NCBI GenBank assembly: GCA_023663705.1 | Contig: JAMPGY010000003.1 | Span: forward strand, 62,001-126,000 | DNA: 64,000 bases | Origin: Clostridium sp. | GTDB taxonomy: Bacteria > Bacteroidota > Bacteroidia > Bacteroidales > Bacteroidaceae | Direction: 5' to 3' | Shown: piece after piece, positions 16,312-25,305 of the stretch | Layout of the letters: every line of letters starts with the position of its first letter | Numbering within the stretch: position 1 is the stretch's first letter | Program-made: the position numbers and the translations under genes | Notes under the pieces: model-generated | The model's database searches: none | Seen by the model: the letters and a program-made list of their open reading frames with translations, nothing else | Told to the model about the DNA's origin: nothing

Positions 16312-17295
16312 CTACTTCACTTTGAGTTCGTTGATTACCTTCGCTCTCACAATATCCTCGCTCTCCACGGTGAACGACTGGTGACGCCCGCCGCTTTTCT
16401 CGTTCAGTTCCACAACCAGTACCTTGTCGGCAGGGATGGTGAACTTGTCAAAGGTGAACACGGTACGTTCGTCCTTATTTCCTGCTACTACAGTGGCATA
16501 ATTATAGGCCCTGAGAGGGAAAACAATCTGCTCCTGGATGGCTGTACGCTTCATCACCTTCTTATCCACAATCTTGAACGTCACGAAATCCACCTCGAAA
16601 GGCACATTCGACCGGTTGCGTACCTGCGTGTGGAAATAGAGCAGCCCGTTGTGGGTATAAATTCCACGCAAAAGATATTGGATGCCGAAAGCCTTGCTGC
16701 CGATGTGCTTGACATGGCGCTTGTTTTCCTTGTGGATGCTTCGGTTGATCAGCTGCACGAGTTTTGGGGATTCACTGCCCAGATCCTTCAGGTAGATGTC
16801 AAGCGCGTTGTTCGGCCGGTTCACCTTGCTGCCGTCATGGATGAAGTCCTTCATCTCGATGTTCAGCAACAACGGCTCGTCCGCATACTTGACATTGAAC
16901 GTGTAGAAACTTCCGCTTTCGGTAATGACCGACATGTTCGTCTCGTCACGGAAATTCTTGACCACCGCCTTTACACGGATGACATTCTCCGCACCGTCGG
17001 CCTTTCCCGCCACAAGGTTCGGGGAACCGAGATCCACATAGCGGACGGCGGATGGGAAGATGATGTGCGTGGTCTTGCCGTAGGTCACTTCCAGCCCATA
17101 CGGAGGAACCATCCTGTCAAAGGTGAGTTTCCGGGTAAGACCGTGATAGAGGTCGCCGTCTTCCTGACCGGGATAAATGTCCGCTGTCAGCGTGGCATCA
17201 TGGGTTACTGCCGATGTAGAATCGGCTACATTCTGTGCAAAAGCACTCGCTACTGCGCCCGTCATGAGGGCGAACATTACAAAAATCTTTTTCAT
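16312..17295 (-). CDS. traN: Conjugative transposon protein TraN (DUF4138, VirB9-like)
   Basis: This protein of 327 residues has a signal peptide ending AFAQ. The N-terminal third (YGLEVTYGKTTHIIFPSAVRYVDLGS) is the characteristic VirB9-like start, followed by EPLLLNIEM and the C-terminal beta-rich half (LLYFHTQVRNRSNVPFEVDF). By family it forms the outer-membrane ring with TraM. It lies between traM and traO with short gaps, within the operon. Confidence 0.85.
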   Translation of the reverse strand: MKKIFVMFALMTGAVASAFAQNVADSTSAVTHDATLTADIYPGQEDGDLYHGLTRKLTFDRMVPPYGLEVTYGKTTHIIFPSAVRYVDLGSPNLVAGKADGAENVIRVKAVVKNFRDETNMSVITESGSFYTFNVKYADEPLLLNIEMKDFIHDGSKVNRPNNALDIYLKDLGSESPKLVQLINRSIHKENKRHVKHIGSKAFGIQYLLRGIYTHNGLLYFHTQVRNRSNVPFEVDFVTFKIVDKKVMKRTAIQEQIVFPLRAYNYATVVAGNKDERTVFTFDKFTIPADKVLVVELNEKSGGRHQSFTVESEDIVRAKVINELKVK

Positions 17296-17315
17296 ACTTT
17301 CTGAATTTTAATGGG

Positions 17316-18605
17316 TTATTGATTATCGTTCTGGTAAAGCATTAGGGTATAGCCGGATTTGAGGTGTACTTTTTCCTCCCGCATCTTCCGGGATATGTAT
17401 TGCGACACTCCCTGTATGGCACCCCTGCCGAGTTCGGAGAGCAGCTGGTCTCCGGCGGACTGGTTGGTGATGGATATGCTCGTGCCAAGGTTTTGTCCCA
17501 GGTTGGCCGCTACCTCCCTGGCGGCATTCGCCTCCATCGAGCCGGGAATGAAGATGCCCTCCTGTCCGTCATTGTCATATACGGCAAGCTCCACGGGAAT
17601 GATGATGCCTTCATACTCCACCTGTATGATTCCGATGCCGAGCCTTTCGCCCTGTATGCGCCCCTCGCCCGTGATAAGGGAGTTGCGTGGAAGGACATGC
17701 CTGCCGACACGCATCGACTCCAGAAGCCGTAGCCTCACACTCTGGCCGCTCCGTATGGTCTGGTCGCCATGCACGCAGGCCCGGATGGTGTTCCTCGTAT
17801 GCCCGCCTGCCGCTTTTCCCACGGCGGTATGGAATCCCGCTTTTCCAACCTGTGCTAATCTTGCCAGCAGCACGGAATCACTGACAGGTTGCGGGAGCGA
17901 TGACACCACCGGTGTGGAGACCTGCCCCACGGGGACGGCTTTCGCCTTCCGGCCGTTGGTGGCGGTTTCACCCTCTTCCTGCTTCACGGTACTCTCGCCG
18001 GGCATATATTTGGCCGCCAGCTCGTAGGATTTCTCCAGCAGGGCCACCTGGTCGTCGTATGTCATCTGCGCGGGCTGTTGCCGTGCCGCCTCCTGCCGCA
18101 ACTGCTCCACCTCGGCTTTCAACGCCTCCTTTTCGGGGTCCTCCCTCGGTGTCTCATAGAAACTGCCGAGTGTGGCATTGATGTCATTGTATGCGGATGT
18201 GGACGAAGATATGCCTCCATTCCTGCGGTTTCCACTGCCACGATAGGATGATGCACTTTCGGATTCCCGCTCCTGCGGTATTTCCACGACAGGGCTGATT
18301 GTCCCATCCTGCCTGTTTCCGTCGGCAAGCGTGGAGAAGTCCTCCAGCGTGCGCATCTTATCTTCCTGCCTGCGTTTCATGTCCGCCTGCTCGTATGCCG
18401 TAATCTTGTCCGCCTCGATACCCGCCCCTCTCGGGTCGGGTAACTCGGTGTTGAATCCGGCGTTCTTCTCCTTTTCCTGCCTGTCCTTCTCCGACGGGGC
18501 GAAAATCCACCACATGCAGCCGATGAACAGCAGGAACATCCCGGCGAAAACCAGGTACTTCCTGATTTCCTGCCGCTGCTTCAATTTGTTCGTATCATTA
18601 CTCAT
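17316..18605 (-). CDS. traM: Conjugative transposon protein TraM (VirB10-like)
   Basis: The start is ATG 18605 (MSNDTNKLKQRQEIRKYLVF). A longer upstream reading would overlap traL and is rejected. The 429 residues comprise one membrane helix near the start (LVFAGMFLLFIGCMWWIF), a long low-complexity periplasmic linker with Glu/Gln/Arg-rich stretches, and a C-terminal domain (SGQSVRLRLLESMRVG, LARVGKAG-like, NLGQNLGTSISI). The single helix, linker and C-terminal domain are the VirB10 layout that spans the envelope. It follows traL by 4 nt. Confidence 0.85.
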   Translation of the reverse strand: MSNDTNKLKQRQEIRKYLVFAGMFLLFIGCMWWIFAPSEKDRQEKEKNAGFNTELPDPRGAGIEADKITAYEQADMKRRQEDKMRTLEDFSTLADGNRQDGTISPVVEIPQERESESASSYRGSGNRRNGGISSSTSAYNDINATLGSFYETPREDPEKEALKAEVEQLRQEAARQQPAQMTYDDQVALLEKSYELAAKYMPGESTVKQEEGETATNGRKAKAVPVGQVSTPVVSSLPQPVSDSVLLARLAQVGKAGFHTAVGKAAGGHTRNTIRACVHGDQTIRSGQSVRLRLLESMRVGRHVLPRNSLITGEGRIQGERLGIGIIQVEYEGIIIPVELAVYDNDGQEGIFIPGSMEANAAREVAANLGQNLGTSISITNQSAGDQLLSELGRGAIQGVSQYISRKMREEKVHLKSGYTLMLYQNDNQ

Positions 18606-18609
18606 TGTC

Positions 18610-18903
18610 TCATTTATTGAACTGGTTAAAAAACTCTTCCATCTCGCGGATTTTCCTGTCCGAAAGGGTATCCGCCGGAACAAAGTCCGGTATATCCAGC
18701 GGGGTTATCTCAATGACTTCCCGTCTGGCGTCCTCCCGTCCGATGTCGTATATGGCGCGGAAAATCATGTAGAAATTCCCCAGCGCGAACAGGACTGTCA
18801 GCACGACGATGGTTATCACTCTCTTTTCAGGACTCAGCCCGGCGCAGATACCGCGCAGTTTTTCTTCGGCCAGGTCCCCGATTTTTACAAGCATCTTTTT
18901 CAT
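18610..18903 (-). CDS. traL: Conjugative transposon protein TraL (DUF3989)
   Basis: This protein of 97 residues has a single membrane helix (VITIVVLTVLFALGNFYMIF) preceded by a basic and acidic amphipathic start (KIGDLAEEKLRGICAGLSPE), and a soluble tail ending EEFFNQFNK. Length and topology match TraL. It is an inner-membrane subunit between traK and traM, separated by 11 and 4 nt. Confidence 0.8.
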   Translation of the reverse strand: MKKMLVKIGDLAEEKLRGICAGLSPEKRVITIVVLTVLFALGNFYMIFRAIYDIGREDARREVIEITPLDIPDFVPADTLSDRKIREMEEFFNQFNK

Positions 18904-18914
18904 ACATTCAGAAT

Positions 18915-19538
18915 TTAACGGTCATATACTCTTATGTCCCTGTTCTCCACCACGCGGAAGGCTTCAAGGATGAAGCCGTGCGGATTGTTGTCGCTGCGCG
19001 TGGAGTTGAGCAGCCTGCCCCTCGTGACGAGGCTGCGCTCCGTCACGCTCTTTTCCCGGATGATGGAAAGGCGGGCATACGTCACCACCTCATACGGGTA
19101 GGCATTGAAGTCGCATTTCACGCTGTCAATACCGATGCGCTGGTTCATGTTGCCGGAGATGACACGGTTGTAATAGCCCTGTTCCGCTAGGTCACGGTAA
19201 TGGGCATACGCGGAACGGTCGCTCAGGAACATGGCGCGCTGGATATTGCCCTCGATCGCGCTCTTGTCTGGTGCCAGCGAGAAAAAGAGCTCATGGAAGC
19301 GTCTGACATGCTCTCTCGCCTCCACGGGACGGTTCTGCTCCAGGTCCTGCGAGAGGGCGAGCATGAGCGATTTGCCCTCGTCCAGCACATAGATTTTCTG
19401 CCTCTGCGCCTCGGCAAAGCCATATGCCTTCCACACGGAGAATCCCACCAGCAGGGTACACGCGCAGAGATATACGATGCCGAACAGCCGCAACTGTCTG
19501 AAACTGGTCTCGATGTTTTTCAATGATTTGAATTCCAT
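18915..19538 (-). CDS. traK: Conjugative transposon protein TraK (VirB8-like)
   Basis: This protein of 207 residues has an N-terminal membrane helix (LFGIVYLCACTLLVGFSVW) followed by one periplasmic domain with REHVRRFHELFFSLAPD, MNQRIGIDSV and the C-terminal VVENRDIRVYDR. This is the VirB8-type layout (short cytoplasmic tail, one helix, periplasmic NTF2-like fold), which forms the inner-membrane scaffold. It lies between traJ and traL. Confidence 0.85.
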   Translation of the reverse strand: MEFKSLKNIETSFRQLRLFGIVYLCACTLLVGFSVWKAYGFAEAQRQKIYVLDEGKSLMLALSQDLEQNRPVEAREHVRRFHELFFSLAPDKSAIEGNIQRAMFLSDRSAYAHYRDLAEQGYYNRVISGNMNQRIGIDSVKCDFNAYPYEVVTYARLSIIREKSVTERSLVTRGRLLNSTRSDNNPHGFILEAFRVVENRDIRVYDR

Positions 19539-19559
19539 TGCAATGTTGTTTTAATGTTA

Positions 19560-20564
19560 TTACTTGATAAGCCTTCCGGCGATATTGCCTACCGCCGCGC
19601 CGGCAGTACCCGCCACCACGGAACCGGTCTTGGATGCCGTCTGGCTCACATTCCTGCCGTAATTGCCCGCACCGCCTCCGGCCTGGATAATCCAGTTGGC
19701 CACTGTCGGTATGGTGAAATACCCGATGATGCCGATAATCAGAAAAGTGATGTAAACCCCGTTCGAACCGTCCGGGATGAAGCTCGGGTCGGAAAGCTGT
19801 TCGATGTCCTGTTGGAGCATCAGCACCTGTATCCGTGCCAGGACACTGCTGAAGAGGTCACTCACGGGAAGCCACAGGTAGATGCTGATATAGCGGACGA
19901 ACCATTGGCTGAGCGAGGCCTGGAAACCGTCCCAGCAGGAGATGGCGAAGGAAATCGGTCCCAGTATCGAAAGCACGATCAGGAAGAATGTCCTGAGCGT
20001 GTCGATGACAAGGGCGGCGGCGTTGAACATAAGTTCCAGCAGCTCGCGGAAAAAGTTCTGTACCGCTTTCTTCATGTTATACATCGCGCGGTCCACGTAC
20101 ATCCCGCAGGCCTCTATCGCGTCCATCACCCCCAATTCGTCCAATTTGTTGTCGAAGGATTCCTTGTCGACCAGGTAGGCCGTCTCGGGATTACGCTTCA
20201 TCGCCTCGAACTCCAGCCTGTCCTTCTGCGCCCGGTACTCGTTCATGTCGAAGGTCTGTGCCTCCAGTATTGAATGTGTACCTTTCACGATGGGTGACAT
20301 GACACTGTTCAGCGTGCCCAGCACGATGGTCGGAAAAAACATGATGCATAATCCCAACGCGAATGGACGGAGGAGAGGAAAGACATCCACGGGTTCCGCC
20401 CTTGCCAGAGACTGCCATACCCGGTAGGCCACGTAAAACAGGGCGCCAAGTCCCGCGAGCCCTTTCGCCACGCCCGTCATCTGCGAGCAGAGCGGCATCA
20501 TATCCGTGTAGAGGTTTTGCAGGATCTGATGCAGGTTGTCGAAATTTATTGCCAACAATACCAT
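19560..20564 (-). CDS. traJ: Conjugative transposon protein TraJ (VirB6-like)
   Basis: This polytopic membrane protein of 334 residues has several hydrophobic helices (for example LFYVAYRVWQSLARAEPVDV, ALGLCIMFFPTIVLGTLN, LSILGPISFAISCWDGF, YITFLIIGIIGYFTIPTVAN). The Gly/Ala-rich C-terminus is GSVVAGTAGAAVGNIAGRL. The conserved centre RYISIYLWLPVSDLFSSVL is typical of TraJ. By analogy with VirB6 it forms the inner-membrane part of the DNA path. Confidence 0.85.
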   Translation of the reverse strand: MVLLAINFDNLHQILQNLYTDMMPLCSQMTGVAKGLAGLGALFYVAYRVWQSLARAEPVDVFPLLRPFALGLCIMFFPTIVLGTLNSVMSPIVKGTHSILEAQTFDMNEYRAQKDRLEFEAMKRNPETAYLVDKESFDNKLDELGVMDAIEACGMYVDRAMYNMKKAVQNFFRELLELMFNAAALVIDTLRTFFLIVLSILGPISFAISCWDGFQASLSQWFVRYISIYLWLPVSDLFSSVLARIQVLMLQQDIEQLSDPSFIPDGSNGVYITFLIIGIIGYFTIPTVANWIIQAGGGAGNYGRNVSQTASKTGSVVAGTAGAAVGNIAGRLIK

Positions 20565-20583
20565 AAGCGAATCGGATTAGGGA

Positions 20584-21213
20584 TTACCAGTAGCGTTCAT
20601 TCGGTGAGCCGTAAAGTGCCATTACGCGGTCCAGGTCGTTCCGCTTCTTGGCACGCAGGTAGGAAACGCCGATGTTCTTGTTGGTGTAATACTGCACCAG
20701 GCTGCGGTATTGCAGCATGTCGGTGTAGCAGCGGTCGATGATATCCATCCGCTCCTTGTCGTTCATCGAAAGTCCGTTCTCGTTGACCACCGTTTTCAGG
20801 TCGTTCAGCAGGTGTGCACTCTCTTCCAGCAGCTTCGTGTAACCAATTGCGATGGCACTCAGCTCTTCCGGCGTGAAATAAGGGTCGCTGAGCATACGCT
20901 CGAAACTGTTCACATAGATGTCCGTGATGTCACCGACCATGAGGATGGTCTGCTGCACCTTACGCGCGTCACGGACAAGGTTCTTGATCTTGCGAAGCCC
21001 GTCGTAATACTCCTTGCCTTGCTTGTAAATCTTCACGGTCTCCTGAAAATTGTTGAGCATATTGCTCGCGGTGGAAGATGTGTGAACGATATTCTTGGCG
21101 GCATTGATGATACCCTGGGCAAGATTGCCGGGGTCGCTCACGACCCATTGCGCTTTCGCTGTGAGGCTGACGAAGAAGCAGCCCATACACAGCATGAGAA
21201 TTTTCTTTTTCAT
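20584..21213 (-). CDS. traI: Conjugative transposon protein TraI (DUF4141)
   Basis: This protein of 209 residues has a signal peptide (LCMGCFFVSLTAKAQ). The mature start WVVSDPGNLAQGIINA and the helical body with NMLNNFQETVKIYKQGKEYYDGL match the DUF4141 family, which is exported and helical, possibly a VirB5-like minor component. It lies between traJ and a gene in the traH position, about 40 nt from the latter. Confidence 0.85.
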   Translation of the reverse strand: MKKKILMLCMGCFFVSLTAKAQWVVSDPGNLAQGIINAAKNIVHTSSTASNMLNNFQETVKIYKQGKEYYDGLRKIKNLVRDARKVQQTILMVGDITDIYVNSFERMLSDPYFTPEELSAIAIGYTKLLEESAHLLNDLKTVVNENGLSMNDKERMDIIDRCYTDMLQYRSLVQYYTNKNIGVSYLRAKKRNDLDRVMALYGSPNERYW

Positions 21214-21254
21214 GATGTAACTGTTTTAATTGGTGAATAAAATTCTGTTGAATG

Positions 21255-21875
21255 TCAAAGTCCCATCTTTCGCCCTTTGGACGGTGGGTTGCGGAGAATC
21301 GGCTTGTGTACCTGCTTCGGAAGTTTCGCCTCCGGCGTCTTTTCCTTCCTTTGTCTGAGGGAAGCGAAAAGCTCATCGGCATACGGTCTGCGTCCTGTCA
21401 TCTTCACAAACCTGGCATCCAGTGCCCGATATGCTTTCTCCGCTTGACAGAAGCGTTCCGTGGCAGAGGCATTTTTGTCTATGCCGTACTTGACGAGAAA
21501 GGCAGGAGTGATATGGAGGATGTCATGGACGGAATCCGGCAAGGCGGCAATCTGTCCCAACTTCTCCAGTTCCTCGTTCATCTTATCGAGATACGGTGCA
21601 GGAGGTTTACCACACAAACTTTCAAAGACCTTTTCGACTGTGCGGGTCAGCCTTGCATCCACTTCCAGGATGTCGGGAACTTCACCGGTTTCTCTTTTCC
21701 GCTTGTATTCTTCGGGGGCAAACTCTTCAAGTTGATGGAACAGTTGGTAATCCTCTGTAAATCCGTAATGGTCACAAATGGATTTCGGAATGTCCCAATT
21801 CTGCATCAATGACCAATAAAGGGACGAGATGACTTCCTCGCGTTTCCTCTGGTCTGATTCCAAATCGCTATACAT
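21255..21875 (-). CDS. Hypothetical protein between traG and traI (traH position)
   Basis: This cytoplasmic, charged, helical protein of 206 residues has no signal peptide and no membrane helix. It contains YWSLMQNWDIPKSICDHYGF and a basic C-terminal tail (KLPKQVHKPILRNPPSKGRK). It is encoded within the operon, 20 nt after traG. The position is that of traH in other Bacteroidales elements, but I do not recognise the sequence as TraH and leave the symbol blank. It may be an operon-specific insertion. Confidence 0.6.
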   Translation of the reverse strand: MYSDLESDQRKREEVISSLYWSLMQNWDIPKSICDHYGFTEDYQLFHQLEEFAPEEYKRKRETGEVPDILEVDARLTRTVEKVFESLCGKPPAPYLDKMNEELEKLGQIAALPDSVHDILHITPAFLVKYGIDKNASATERFCQAEKAYRALDARFVKMTGRRPYADELFASLRQRKEKTPEAKLPKQVHKPILRNPPSKGRKMGL

Positions 21876-21895
21876 ACTTGTGATTTTTAGATGGT

Positions 21896-24403
21896 TTATA
21901 AGATGTTCTTCTCACGTTTGCTCTCCGCCAACTGCTTGATGGCAAGCTCGATATTGCCACCTAACTTTTCGGAAAGACGGAACAGTTCCAGCTTTTCCGT
22001 TTCCTCAGTCGTGTAGCAATAATACTCTTCAAGTGATACCTCGGTGGCATAGACCGCCGATTGTGTACCTCCCAGACCAATCCAGACCTCCTTGTACTTT
22101 CGGGAAGGGTTGTTCGCCATGTTGATGGAAAGGATCTGCGCACGTTCCTTGTCGGTCAGGCCGAGCAACGCCTGTATCTCATCGAACTTGTTCATGTACT
22201 TACGCTGGTCAAGAAGGATCTTGCAGTCGCTGTTGTTGATGATGGTACCCTTGACAATCGGAGATGAAATGATATCCTCTACCTCCTGCGTGACGACGAC
22301 GGCCTCGCCGAAGAACTTTCTGACGGTCTTGAAGAGATACTTCAGATATTCCGCCATGCCCTCCTTGCTGATGGCTTTCCAGGCTTCTTCCAGCAGTATC
22401 ATCTTGCGGACGCCTTTCAACTTCCTCATCTTGTTGATGAAGGTTTCCATGATGATAATGGTCACAATCGGGAATAAAACCTTGTTGTCCTTGATATTGT
22501 CCAATTCGAAGACAATGAACCGTTTATTAAGCAAATCAAGCTGTTTGTCGGAATTGAGCAGGTAGTCATACTCGCCGCCACGGTAATAAGGTTCAAGAAC
22601 GTTCAGGAAACCCCACACGTCGAAATCCTTCTCGCGGGTGCGTTTTTCTCTCAGGATGTCCTGGTACTCGTCACGGATGAACTCGTAGAAGGTATTGAAG
22701 GAAGGCTTGATGTCCCTGTCCTTGCGGATATTCGCTAAAAAGAGGTTCACGGCATTGGATAGTGCCACCTCCTCGGCCCTCGTGGGCGGTTCGTCGTCAC
22801 GTTTCCACAGGGTGAGGATAAGCGTCTTGATGGATTCCTTCTTCTCGATGTCGAACACACCGTCCTCCACGTAGAAAGGGTTGAAGGCTATCGGGTCTTC
22901 CTCCTTGTAGGTGAAGTAGATGCCGTCTTCGCCGTGTGTCCGCGCATGGATAAGGTTGCACAAACCCTGATAGGAGTTGCCGGTATCCACCAGCAGCACA
23001 TGGGTACCCTGCTCGTAGTATTGGCGCACCATGTGGTTGGTGAAGAAAGACTTGCCCGAGCCGGAGGGGCCGAGGATAAACTTGTTGCGGTTGGTAATCG
23101 TACCGTTCTTCATCGGCAGGTCGGAAATGTCCAGATGGACGGGCTTGCCCGTAAGACGATCCACCATGCGGATGCCGAACGGAGAGAGCGAGTCCTTGTA
23201 GGAAGTCTCCCCGATGAACAGGCACAACGCCTGCTCGATGAAGGTGTGGAAACTCTCCTCGAACGGGAAATCGCCGGCATTGCCGGGTATCGCCGCCCAG
23301 AACAGGGTCGGCACGTCCACCGTGTTGTGGCGCGGTTTCGCCTCCATGAGCGCGAGCTGGCTGCCGACATCGTTCTTGATGCGCTTGAGTCTCTCCCGGT
23401 CATCGCTCCATGCCATGACGTTGCAGTGCGCCCGGATGGAGGTCAGCCCCTTGCTGTGCGCCTCGTTCAGGTATTCCTCGATCCATTCGCGGTTGATCTG
23501 GTTGGAACGGCTGTAACGGGAAAGCGAGTGCATGTTCCTCGCGGTCTGCTCGAACTTGCGCAGGCTCTCCGCAGAATCGTCGATGAAGAGGTACTGGTTC
23601 ACGACATGGTTGCACGTGAGCAGGATGCCTATCGGTGCGGCGAAGGAGAGGCGGCAGTCGCTCCGGTCGGTAGACAGCCGTTCGTAGCGGCAGTCGGTGG
23701 CCACGTTCGAGGGAAGGTCTTCCGGGTCGGACAGGGTGTGCAGGCAGAGGTAGTTATCGCCTATCTTCATCTCCCCGGCACCGAGCGACAGGTCCTGCAA
23801 GCAGGCGGTGTCCTCCTGCGAGAGCGAGAAGTATTTCTCGATGATGCCCGCCGAGGTATCCGTTCCCGTGATTTCTTCGTCCGTCAGGCGTTCCATACGC
23901 AGCAGGCCGCTGTCGTTGATGATGCGCTCGAACTGCCCGCAACACTCCATGAAACGGGTGACGGTCTCCCTGTCCCTCATTTCCTTCGGGATGATGAAAT
24001 TCCGTGTGAGGGCGTTGAAGCTGCTGGTTGTGCGACTACGCTCTTTGGTCGTCTTGGTCAGGAACAGGTAACAGGAGTGCTGCAAATATGGCCGCTCGTT
24101 AAAATGTCGCTCGAAGCTGCGACTAAGGAAACTCAAGTCGTCCTTGCAGATGTCGGGACGGTAGCTTTCCTCGATGAAAAAGTCCTGCTTGTGCACGATG
24201 CTGAAATTCGGCAGTACCTTGACCGCCTTCGCCCAGGTCGAATGGACGGCCTCGTATTCCGCCCGTGTGAGCGTGAAGAGTTCGGGCAGCTCCACCCTGT
24301 AGGCAACGGTGATGTCCGCGTCCTTGCTGATGATGCACCCGTGTTCCACGGAAAGCAGCGGAAACTTACTTTCCAGCGTCGCTGTTTTCATTACGTTTCT
24401 CAT
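21896..24403 (-). CDS. traG: Conjugation ATPase TraG (VirB4-like)
   Basis: This protein of 835 residues has Walker A GPSGSGKS near residue 445, Walker B MILLEEAWKAI, and VVTQEVEDIISS and ILLDQRKY in the C-terminal motor domain. The N-terminal half (VEHGCIISKDADITVAYRVE) is the TraG/VirB4 N-terminal domain. It powers assembly of the channel and possibly the pilus. The start overlaps traF by 38 nt; an alternative ATG lies four codons downstream (MKTATLESK). It is the largest gene of the operon. Confidence 0.9.
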   Translation of the reverse strand: MRNVMKTATLESKFPLLSVEHGCIISKDADITVAYRVELPELFTLTRAEYEAVHSTWAKAVKVLPNFSIVHKQDFFIEESYRPDICKDDLSFLSRSFERHFNERPYLQHSCYLFLTKTTKERSRTTSSFNALTRNFIIPKEMRDRETVTRFMECCGQFERIINDSGLLRMERLTDEEITGTDTSAGIIEKYFSLSQEDTACLQDLSLGAGEMKIGDNYLCLHTLSDPEDLPSNVATDCRYERLSTDRSDCRLSFAAPIGILLTCNHVVNQYLFIDDSAESLRKFEQTARNMHSLSRYSRSNQINREWIEEYLNEAHSKGLTSIRAHCNVMAWSDDRERLKRIKNDVGSQLALMEAKPRHNTVDVPTLFWAAIPGNAGDFPFEESFHTFIEQALCLFIGETSYKDSLSPFGIRMVDRLTGKPVHLDISDLPMKNGTITNRNKFILGPSGSGKSFFTNHMVRQYYEQGTHVLLVDTGNSYQGLCNLIHARTHGEDGIYFTYKEEDPIAFNPFYVEDGVFDIEKKESIKTLILTLWKRDDEPPTRAEEVALSNAVNLFLANIRKDRDIKPSFNTFYEFIRDEYQDILREKRTREKDFDVWGFLNVLEPYYRGGEYDYLLNSDKQLDLLNKRFIVFELDNIKDNKVLFPIVTIIIMETFINKMRKLKGVRKMILLEEAWKAISKEGMAEYLKYLFKTVRKFFGEAVVVTQEVEDIISSPIVKGTIINNSDCKILLDQRKYMNKFDEIQALLGLTDKERAQILSINMANNPSRKYKEVWIGLGGTQSAVYATEVSLEEYYCYTTEETEKLELFRLSEKLGGNIELAIKQLAESKREKNIL

Positions 24404-24731
24404 ACTTTTCTTTTTTGAAGGTTGGAGAAATCAGCCGAAGAAACCGTCTCCGGTTGATGATGTAGCGGGGATGGCTGCGCAACGCCTGGAGTTTCATAAG
24501 CCCCCATTCGCCGTACTTCGCGTTCATGCGGAATGTCGCCCAGACCAGCACCGATGCCGAAACGGTACCGAAGCCGATGCAGATCCACTGGCCGATGCCA
24601 GCCATGTACATGATGACGAACACCACGAACAGGGCAAGCAGCCCGCCCGCGAAGATGAACAGGTACTGGCTCTTGAGCCCCTTGAACTCCGGGCTGCGGC
24701 CTATTCCCTTGTTGACCGGATACTTCGCCAT
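24366..24731 (-). CDS. traF: Conjugative transposon protein TraF (DUF4133, VirB3-like)
   Basis: The start is ATG 24731 (MAKYPVNKGIGRSPEFKGLK), giving 121 residues. A longer in-frame extension would cover traE and is rejected. The start peptide is characteristic of TraF. Two membrane helices follow (YLFIFAGGLLALFVVFVIMY and WICIGFGTVSASVLVWATF), then a basic tail. It is a small inner-membrane subunit between the pilin-like TraE and the TraG ATPase, with the layout of VirB3. Confidence 0.85.
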   Translation of the reverse strand: MAKYPVNKGIGRSPEFKGLKSQYLFIFAGGLLALFVVFVIMYMAGIGQWICIGFGTVSASVLVWATFRMNAKYGEWGLMKLQALRSHPRYIINRRRFLRLISPTFKKEKYEKRNENSDAGK

Positions 24732-24732
24732 G

Positions 24733-25029
24733 TTACAGGAAGAATGAGCGTAAGATGGTAGCAGCCACGATAAGGAAGATGCAGGCACCGAACCAGCTGG
24801 CGACCGTCTTCGAGGTGTCAGGATCGCCCGACGAGAACTTGGAATAGACCTTCACGCCCCCGATCAACCCGACGACGGCGCCGATGGCGTAAATCAACTT
24901 GGTCGCGGGGTCGAAATACGAGGTGACCATGTTGGTCGCTTCAACGATGCCCCCGATACCGTTACCCTGGGCGAAAGCCCCGACTGTCACAAGCAGCATG
25001 GAAGCTGCCGAAAAGAATCTCTTTTTCAT
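24733..25029 (-). CDS. traE: Conjugative transposon protein TraE (DUF4134, VirB2-like)
   Basis: This protein of 98 residues has a signal peptide (SAASMLLVTVGAFAQ), a short glycine-rich segment GNGIGGIVEATNMV, and two hydrophobic helices (LIYAIGAVVGLIGGVKVYSK, WFGACIFLIVAATILRSFFL). This is the layout of VirB2-type pilin subunits. It is the first gene of the block traE to traQ and has its own promoter upstream (25074-25107), so expression may be separate from traABCD. Confidence 0.85.
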   Translation of the reverse strand: MKKRFFSAASMLLVTVGAFAQGNGIGGIVEATNMVTSYFDPATKLIYAIGAVVGLIGGVKVYSKFSSGDPDTSKTVASWFGACIFLIVAATILRSFFL

Positions 25030-25073
25030 GTGTCGAAAATTTTAATTGGTGAGACAAAAAATCATTTCGGCAG

Positions 25074-25145
25074 CGAATATATGGTGTTTAATTTGTTGAT
25101 TTACAAACCTTACGATGCGTGTCATCGTATGTCATCACGTTACAT
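25074..25145 (-). promoter_or_regulatory. traE promoter with upstream operator-like motif
   Basis: On the minus strand, -7 TATATTCG (25074-25081) and -33 TTTG (25104-25107) are 22 nt apart, slightly wide. Immediately upstream is a 26-nt motif (25120-25145) with core GATGACATACGATGACA. It is 24 of 26 identical to one at 28021-28046 between traA and mobA, and similar to one at 36457. All have the same orientation relative to the tra-side or DUF3945 gene. The rest of the 276-nt gap (25030-25305) shows no gene I trust. Confidence 0.6.
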
Positions 25146-25305
25146 CGGGAGGAGATTTTCAGGATGGTGAAAATGGGATTTCGGGCAGAGGATAAGAGGA
25201 ACAGGCAGAAAGGGAAAACGGCCGTCAATCTTTATGGAAAATGAAAAAGGCACCCCGATATCACATCGACATGCCTTCAAAAACTATGACAGCAAAAAGA
25301 AACAA

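Noticed and set aside
22934..24418. Plus-strand frame of 494 codons over traG
   Set aside because: Antisense to a conserved VirB4-type ATPase with Walker motifs; shadow frame.
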